A DNA stretch of 64,000 nucleotides from Amborella trichopoda (lineage: Eukaryota > Streptophyta > Magnoliopsida > Amborellales > Amborellaceae), in the NCBI RefSeq assembly GCF_000471905.2, contig NW_006499799.1, forward strand, positions 3,669,497-3,733,496. The letters are read 5' to 3'. This document shows positions 56,910 to 64,000 of the stretch, one piece after another. The notes beneath the pieces were generated by a model. It did no database searches. It had not been told where the DNA came from and was given only the letters and a program-made list of their open reading frames with translations. The first letter of the stretch is position 1. Each line of letters starts with the position of its first letter. A program made the position numbers and the translations under genes.

Positions 56910-57283
56910 TGGTTGGGTGCCTCGATCTGACCTTGGGTCTCGAGGTGAAGACCCTAACTACGAAGATCTGGACGTGTGGTGGCTAGGGTCCTGAGATCGT
57001 TCTCTCGGAAACCTCGACTCATAGGGGATACGCGTGCACTATGTAAGCAAGGTACCAACTAGTGAGAAAGGAATTAAGGTCATGAGGCAAGACTTACCTC
57101 ACGATGGGTCCATGACACACTCGGGCTGCTCGTATATGCGTCATCTTAGATCACGAAGAAAGCCCCCCAAGCCTGAGACTGGTTCGAACTCGACTCCCTT
57201 GACCTCCTTTCTTCCTTCTTGCAAGATCACACACAAGTTCAGAAAACCCCCAGCTTATCATCAGGTGAGTACACACACATGTG
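56910..57283 (-). repeat. End fragment of an A-related LTR, minus strand
   Basis: The reverse complement of TGGTTGGGTGCCTCGATCTG marks an LTR end. The stretch CATCTTAGATCACGAAGAAA then GCCCCCCAAGCCTGAGACTG parallels 57473-57515. It is a second, diverged copy of the last 370 bp of the LTR that follows, so two LTR ends lie in tandem. Confidence 0.72.
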
Positions 57284-60200
57284 TGGTTAGGTGCCTCGAT
57301 CTCGCCCTCCAGATCCAGATGATCTAATGGCACGCGTCTCGGGTCTTGGGGGAACCCGAGACTTTAAGATCGCTCTCTCAAGAACCTCGCTCAGGAGCGA
57401 GGGTAGGTATACCAACCGATAAGAGAAGAATTTAAGGTGGGTTCGGGACTTACTCAGGTTGGCTCGCGTGGGCACCCTCTTAGATCACGAAGAAAGCCCC
57501 CCAGTCATAAAACTGGTTCGAAATCGCCTCCCTTGGCTTGTACTCTCTTGTTTCTGCAATCACACACGCATGGTTAATTTACAGGACAAGTGGGTCAAGT
57601 GACCCCTCCTTGTTTTTAGGCGAATGCACATAGTCATGCACATTCGAAAGAAGAAATATGAGAAGGGAATAGATGAAAGAAGAAGAAAGAGATAGAATAG
57701 AAGAATGGCGAAGATAAGAATTTGACTAGGTGGCTAGACTAACACAATAGCTAGACTGGAAAGTGATTGACTTGTCGTACTAGCAAGACAGGAACGGTAA
57801 CTAGACCGGCACAACAGTAAGACTCCTACACGACAGAAGGATCATCGACCGGCCTAGCAATAAGATGGGCACGGTAACTAAAACCACACAACGACAATAC
57901 TGTTAGACGATGAGACTACTATGGTAGTGCTTGAGTTAGCCTCCCTTGATCAAACGAGAGAGAAAGAAGAGAAGAGAGAAAAGAAAGAGAGAGGGAAAGG
58001 CATGCACAGTAGTACCGAGGTTGTGCATGTGAGAGAAAAAAGGGATAGAGAGAGAGAGGAAAAGAAGAAGAAAGGAACAGTAAGAAAGAAGAGGAAAGGA
58101 GGAAGAAGAAAGAAGAAAGGGGAAGAAAAGAGAGAGGGGAACATGGGCGGCAATGAACTTCTGTCGTCTATGACAGAGGATTGAGAAGAGAGAGAGGACA
58201 TGGACGACAATGAGCATCTGTCGTCCATGATGAAGGAGAGAAGAGAGAGAAGACATGGATGGCGATGAGCATCCGCAGTACATCACGAGAAGTGAAGGGA
58301 GAAAAAAAATGGACGACGATGAGCTTCCTCCATCCATGATAGAGGAATCAGACTAGAGAGAAGACATGGATGCCAATGAGCTTCCACTGTCTATGATAGA
58401 GAAGTGAAAAGAGAGAAAATATGGATGACGATGAACTTCCACCGTCCATGACAAATAAGAGAAGAGGAAAGAGAAAATATGGATGACGATAAGCGTCCAT
58501 CATCCATAACACAAGAATTAAAAGAGAGAGAAAACTTGGACGGTGATGAGCTTCTGCTATCCATGACACAGGGAAATAAGAGAGAGAAAATATGAACGGT
58601 GATGAGCTTCCATCGTCTATGACACAAGAATTGAAAGAGAGAGAAAATATGGACGATGATGAGCTTCCATTATCCATGACATGGGGAATAAGAGAGAGAA
58701 AACATGAACGACAATGAGCTTCCGCCGTCCATGACACAAGAGTTGGAAGAGAGAGAAAATATGGATGACGATGAGCTTCCGCCGTCCATGACACAGGGGA
58801 ATAAGATGAACTTTGACAGAGGCCCCGGCCCGCCACTTGGGTTAAGGCCTGGCTCACTGTTTAGGTCCTACAAATAAGAATACATCATGCGAAGCGACAG
58901 GCTCCACCATGCATGAATAGAGAGAGGTAAGAGAAAGAAAAAGGAGAGAGAAAGAAAGTGAAGAAAGACAGGAAAGACAAGAGAGAGAAGGAAAGTGAAG
59001 AAGAAAGAAAGGAAAGATAGACGAGAGAGAATGAAAGTGGATAAAGAAGATCAAAGAAGAAAAAGGAAAGAGATATATAGACGTGAGCAGAGAGAAAGAG
59101 AAAGATAGAGACAAAGAGAGAGAAAGAGATAGACGAGAAGAGGATAGAGAAAGAGAAAGATGAGAGGAGAAAAAGAGAGAGAAAGAAAATTAACTTCATC
59201 AAAGGGTACCAAACCTTTTCTTCTCTCTCCTTTCTCTCTCTCCAAGATGTACCCACAATTTGAACGTGAAAACTTTCAAATTTTATTGATTAATATTGAA
59301 AAATCAAGGGTCCTTTGACAATTGTGTTTAGCATGTACTTATAGAATTGGGCCCAAACATGGGTGTAAGCCAAAAAACTACCTAAATTAATGATAACTAC
59401 AATTTAATTGAATTAAAATAAATTCTAAAAATGGGTGCAAAAGGATTGTTTTTCCTCTACTCAACAATGTGTGAAATTTCAAAATATTCCATGCTGCTAC
59501 CCTAGAACTTATGTGATCTTCCATGGATGATTCGGGGTTGCTCTGACGTCTGTTTAGTCTAAAGATGATTGCTTTCTTTTTGAGCTCGGCATGACGATCG
59601 ATTTAATACCAACTTCGAGCCATAGATCATGTTTTTAGGCCACGATCATGCGACTCGAAATTTACATAGATCTTGAAAACTTCCGATCAATAGTGTGCTT
59701 GTTCCTTGATGTTTTTATTTGATTACTTCACTGAATTGCACTGAGCATGTCGTCACGATCACATTGCAATGAAAGCAGCTCGATTTCGTGTCTGGACGAA
59801 GATTTCATCGTGTAGGGTTTTTTACCGGATCTTGAAATCCAACGGTCGAAATCTAGAGCAACTTTGATACCTTTGTGTGCCAAATCCAACTATTCATCAT
59901 ACTCGGGGTTCAAATTAGAGATAGCCTCGGACCTTACGTACATAATGCAAATGGTTTCACATTGATCGGGTATGCGAGTGTCGTGATATGGCCACTCGAG
60001 CGAGGTGTGTTGCTGTTGAATTTTCTGCAACTATGTTCACGAATCATCAATTCTCTCTAATTTTTCTCCCTACTCAGGTATCATCACTGGTCGGTCCACA
60101 TATCAAAACTCTCATTTTGGCAAGACGAACACGCTTATCAAATTTGAGAGCGATCCGACTTAGGACGAGTGAGATACGAGTCTTTGAAGTTGATGCTCAG

Positions 60201-60392
60201 GAATGTGCACACCAGCCTCCTTTAATGGAGATTGGTGCAGGGAGGCCGCATGGGAATAGCGTGCGGCCTATCCCTTTTTAATGTTTTATCCATAACTTTA
60301 TCTTGAAATGTCAGATTAAGACGAAACTTGACTCATAGGCACCATACCAGATCCAATAGTGGTGGTCCCATAGTTGTTTGACGCACCGAAAA
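57284..60392 (-). repeat. A-family LTR, minus strand, nearly complete
   Basis: Read on the minus strand from 60392: U3 matching 1-1000 (TATA-like AATTCTATAAGT near 59340), AATAAA-like signal near 59290, CT-rich tracts, a hairpin array (58140-58830), AAGTGGCGGGCC near 58835, and the end CACCTAACCA at 57284. It starts in U3 at the point equal to position 1 or 22950, so the first few hundred bases are missing. No PBS follows the end, so it is a solo or 3' LTR. Confidence 0.8.
58140..58830 (-). repeat. Hairpin array, minus-strand LTR copy
   Basis: About a dozen units of 55-60 bp with GACGATGAGCTTCCGCCGTC plus CATGACACAGG alternating with GAGAGAGAAAATATG linkers (plus-strand reading). Arms such as CGTCGTC and GGCGG can pair. 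It matches the arrays at 11470 and 24490 in plan but not in exact sequence. Confidence 0.72.
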
Positions 60393-60590
60393 TATAGAGA
60401 GGAGGAAGAAAAGAAGGGTGAGAAGATTGAGAGAGTGAGAAAATGAGTATGGAGAGAGTGAGTGTGTGATGAAATGTGACTAAGGGAGTGGGAGAGTGAA
60501 AGGAGGAGTCAATGGGCCAATGGGGGAAGAGGGGAGCATGCGAGAGAGTGGGAGGATTGAGGGAGAAGAGAGAAAATAGAATGGTTTGCA

Positions 60591-60623
<33 letters not shown>

Positions 60624-61920
60624 AGAGAGAATGAGGGAGACAAATGTAGCACGAGGGAGAGGGAGAGATTTACGTGAGAGAGAAAGAGATATAAGAGAGA
60701 AAGAGGGAGAAGATGAGTGTGTGGTAGAGAGAAAAATAGGGCATGAGAGATTTTTACTACGATGAGAGAGAGTGAAAGATGAGGGAGAGAGATATTTAAG
60801 TGTGAGAGAGTAGGTGAGATTTGGAGAGAAAAAGAGAGTGAGCTTTTGAGAGAGAAGAATGAGAGAGAAAAGAGGGCAGCAGCCCTGTTGCTGCCTATAA
60901 GATAGAGAGAGGGTGGGCCGCATGCCCAGGTGAGAGAAAGAGAAAGGAGAATGAAAGTGGGAGTGAGAGAGAGAAGAATGAGAGAGAAAAAAGAGGGCAG
61001 CAGCCCTACTGCTACCCATGAGAGAGAGAGAGGGAGATTGGCCGGTGAGAGAGAAGGTGTGGTTTAGAGAGAGAGATAAGAGAAAGAGAGAGAAAGAGAC
61101 TGGGGGCAGTAGCCCTGCTGCTGTCTACGAGAGAGAGGGGGAGAGAGAGAGAAGAGAGAGGAGAGAGTGAAAGAGAGAGAGGAGAGATCAAAATTGAGAG
61201 AGGAGAGATGAAGAAAAGGTGAGAGAAAAAGCAAGGGCAACAGCTTGCAGCTCTCCCGTGAGAGGAGATAGAAAGATTATAAGAGAGAAAAAGAGGAGAG
61301 AGAAAGAGAGGGATACCATGGCCTGCAGCTCCAAGCCACAGGCTCGAGGGAAAAGGTGGGAGTGAGAGGTGAGGACAGCAGAGAAAAAGAGAATTTAGTA
61401 GGAGAGAGAAAAAAAGGAGAGAGAGGGGAGAGATTAACAGGGAGGAGAGAGAAGGTGGAAGATCGAGAGAAAGAAAGGAGTGGCAGTAGTCTTGCTCTGC
61501 TCATAAGGGAGAGAGAGATAGAGAGAAAGGAGATAACGAGATGAGATGAGAGAGAGAAGGAGATGGGAGGGATTAACAGGGAGACAGAGGGGATTTCACA
61601 CCGCGTGCTCGAGAAAGGGTAGAGGGAAGAGGGAGAGTGAGATAGGGAGTGACTGGAAAGGAGAGAGAGTAAAAGAGAAATAGAGAGAGAGAGAGAAGAG
61701 AAAAAGAAAAGAATGAAAGAAGAGAGAGATAAGAGAAAAAATAGAGAGAAAATAGAGAGAAATTAAATAGAGAAAGGAGAGAGAAAGAAGGAAGAGATAA
61801 GAGAGAGAAAGTATAGAAAAAGAAGAGAGAAAATAGAAAGAGAAAGAAGAGAGAAATAAAGAAAAAGAAGAGAGAAATAAAAAAAAAGAAGAGAGAAGAG
61901 GTGAGAGAAAATAGGCTGAG
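60393..61920. repeat. GA-rich simple-sequence tract with short inverted repeats
   Basis: About 1.5 kb of GAGAGA/GAAAGA sequence with a perfect GA run at 60593-60620. It is interrupted about every 100-150 bp by self-complementary words, for example GGCAGCA...TGCTGCC at 60875-60895, with variants near 60996, 61105, 61228 and 61320. ORFs on either strand here are compositional. Confidence 0.85.
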
Positions 61921-61999
61921 TACTTAGGCTCGAAGGATGGCCTGGGCCGAGCAGCTAGGTGCACCCTTGATGGTCCCTTGAATGCTCTTGAAGGTGGGC

Positions 62000-62285
62000 C
62001 CGAACCTTAAGATGGGAGGTTAGGGTCTAGGTTTGAGTGTGAGTGAGCTTAAGTGTGTTAGGGTGGATAAGGAGTATGGTGTATGCAGGCTTAGGTGACT
62101 AAGGAGTATGGTGTGTGGAATGGTGACCATGGGCTTCAGTAAGTATGGTGTATAGAATGGTGACCATGTGCTTAAGGGAGTATGGTGTATGAAATGGTGA
62201 CCTTGTGAATATGGCGGATGGAATGGTGAAGGGTATGGGTGGTGTATGGGTGAGGGGTATGAGTAAAGTATTCGCTCTCATCTCT
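62000..62285. repeat. GGAGTATGGTGTATGGAATGG tandem repeat
   Basis: Degenerate units of about 25-50 bp with GTATGGTGTATGGAATGGTG and ACCATG. It sits between the GA-rich tract and the R region of the minus-strand LTR. Confidence 0.75.
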
Positions 62286-63660
62286 TTCAAGGAGTAAAGG
62301 GCTTTTCACCAAGCTCAAAAGAACATTTTCTCTCTCTTAATTTCCCTCACTTTATTCAATTTTTGCCAACCTTTTCCTAGAGTCCTCACATAAATGAGCT
62401 TACATGTTTATAAAATTGCAATTATCTTGAACTATAAATGCATTTTCGTTTTTGTGAAAAATGACTAAAATACCGCCAATATAATATAATGACCAATTGA
62501 TCCCTCTCAAAAAAGGCTTAAGCCATGGACATCATTCGGGGTTAATTTGGGGGCTTTTCGTTGGCCGATCAAACGATCCATCATTGCAGAAACGATATTT
62601 AAATCATTGCGATCGTTTTGATATCCATTTTGAAACCCGAATCGTACTTTTTAACGTCAATAAAAATTCCGACCATCTTTAAGAACATGGAAATTTTCAA
62701 TTCTTCGTGTAGGCCAATCTATCGCGTTTCCGACTAATTTCTTCATCACAACCATCAAAATCATTTTGTGACAAAAATCATTAAATTTGGTAGTCATTTG
62801 AACATTTGCCCAATTTGGAAGGTCACCGAAAAATTGGATTCTAGCAACCAGAAAACTTGCCAGTTTTGTCTTGAAATTACATGCAATCCAACCCTCCATC
62901 TTGCTCGAACTTTACCTCGTAACGTTTATCTTCTTCCCACAATCACAATGTGCCTATTTTTGTGACGATCCGATTCTGAGATCTAAAGATATGGCCACTT
63001 GATCATACACCTTTTCTTCTTTTCAAACCATGCATTTTCGAGCTAAACTTCTCTCTTCGAATTCTCCCAATCCGCTCATCATCTCGTGGCAAATTTTATG
63101 TCACAACGTGTGCATCGATGAGATGCACCTTACCATGAAATTTGGGCCCAATTGGGTCCAAAATGATGGAGATATGACCATTCAAAATTCAATCCCTCAA
63201 ATGCAGCAAATTTCCATAAATGAAAATTGGTTCCCTGCAGCCTCACCAAAATAGTGTAAAACCTACCAATTTTTGGGTAAGTTGAGCATAGCGAGGTTTA
63301 GAAGAGTCTGAATGGGATCAAAATTGGTATCCAGGGGTTTTCGGACATTCTAAATCCAACAGAAGTGGTCTGGTGTTCATCGGAGGTGTAGAAATTAGGG
63401 CTCTAGTTATGAAGTCTTTTCCAAAGCGAAAGAAACTGAATTTTTTGATAAGATTCGTCCTAATTGATCTTAAACTTGCCAGATCATGAACAAACATGGT
63501 GAGCGTCCTTAGGGCCCCCCAAGCCACCGTCCTACATGTTTTGGGATCATTCTACCACTTAATAAAACGATCAGTGCTGCTGTAGTCCGTAGGCATTTTT
63601 GGTACCGGTTGGACCAGGTTGTGACTGGCTCCTTCCTTATTCGTACTGGGGTCTAAGTCA

Positions 63661-64000
63661 GTCAAATATATATATATATATATATATTAATGGAAATCTT
63701 TGTGATAGACTTAAAATATATATTTATAACGTTTAGAGCTTCAAAAATAGTATAGATCAACAAGTCTATGAAAACTTGAAATCTTGAAAATTGACGGTCC
63801 AAAAATGCATTACAAAATACACTATTTTCAAAACTTGAAATCCATTTTTTTCTCATGTCCATGCATCTTGATGTGAGATGATCAATTTGAAGATATTGGC
63901 ATCAAAACAACATCTTGTTGTTTAGAGCCTCAGCTCTAGATGTAGGCTCAAATTTGATTGTTTAGAGCCTCGGCTCTATATAAACTATTTCCATATATAT
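63661..64000. other. AT-rich unassigned sequence with an (AT)n microsatellite
   Basis: An (AT)n run is at about 63666-63689. At 63918-63985 the phrase TTGTTTAGAGCCTCAGCTCTA occurs twice in variant form, each holding a short palindrome (TAGAGCC-TC-GGCTCTA in the second). The second is followed by TATATAAACTA, a possible TATA box. No gene is seen. Confidence 0.6.

Larger units (their letters stand above)
60393..63660 (-). repeat. Related LTR, minus strand, with a long GA-rich U5
   Basis: U3 is at 63660-62420 (matching 49840-48480), with TTTATAAACATG on the minus strand at about 62415-62404 as TATA region. R is near 62340, and a very long U5-like GA-rich tract (CT on the coding strand) extends to 60393, where the A-family LTR abuts. 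The end of this LTR is not present. Confidence 0.68.

Noticed and set aside
60316..61964. Several Ser/Leu/Phe-rich minus-strand ORFs of 91-179 codons
   Set aside because: They are compositional readings of the GA/CT tract.
1..64000. Host protein-coding, rRNA or tRNA genes
   Set aside because: I looked for exon-like conserved domains and RNA-gene sequences on both strands and saw none; all recognised domains belong to LTR retrotransposons, including the antisense PMD ORF.

Overview
This window is plant nuclear DNA made almost entirely of LTR retrotransposons nested inside one another. The evidence is plant-type Ty3/gypsy proteins, plant-type tRNA primer-binding sites, a chromodomain integrase, a plant mobile domain (PMD) fragment and LTRs of 1 to 3.5 kb. 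I find no host gene, rRNA, tRNA or CRISPR array. The source looks like a land plant with a repeat-rich genome; the species cannot be told. There is a 20-N assembly gap at 41121-41140.

Layout. (1) 1-26024 is a Tat/Ogre-like element (element A, plus strand). Its 5' LTR starts before the window and ends at 13031. It is followed by a primer-binding site (PBS), a decayed gag, a pol reduced to integrase (protease, reverse transcriptase and RNase H not found), a long 3' region built of degenerate repeats, and a 3' LTR ending at 26024. (2) A Tekay/Del-type chromovirus (1278-11185, minus strand) sits inside the 5' LTR, with TG..CA termini and a CTCTA target duplication. (3) 26025-28490 holds a 25-bp minisatellite and the 3' end of a second A-family element, whose LTR runs from about 28490 to 48360. 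(4) That LTR is split by element B (31154-48051), a Tat-lineage complex flanked by TAGTG. B contains three near-complete LTRs and one partial LTR, a compact non-autonomous derivative with an inverted protease fragment, and a decayed gag-protease-RT-integrase copy with an antisense PMD ORF in its 3' region. (5) 48361-49840 is an A-related LTR fragment on the minus strand. It is followed by an Ogre-like 5' portion carrying the longest convincing ORF in the window (394 codons, unknown function) and a decayed gag. (6) 52660-56905 is a truncated second Tekay-like element (plus strand) with minisatellites. (7) 56910-63660 is a stack of three A-related LTRs on the minus strand, with a 1.5-kb GA-rich tract. 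(8) 63661-64000 is AT-rich and unassigned.

No element here looks able to move alone. Each coding domain carries stops, frameshifts or deletions, apart from the 394-codon ORF. The most unusual signals are non-coding. A-family LTRs carry arrays of hairpins joined by polypyrimidine linkers, downstream of the promoter. Element B carries many dispersed palindromes with arms GGGCGACAC/GTGTCGCCC. Two B copies share a junction that places a roughly 240-nt antisense protease fragment directly behind the PBS. These are read by eye; similarity and folding statements need alignment and folding software to be quantified.
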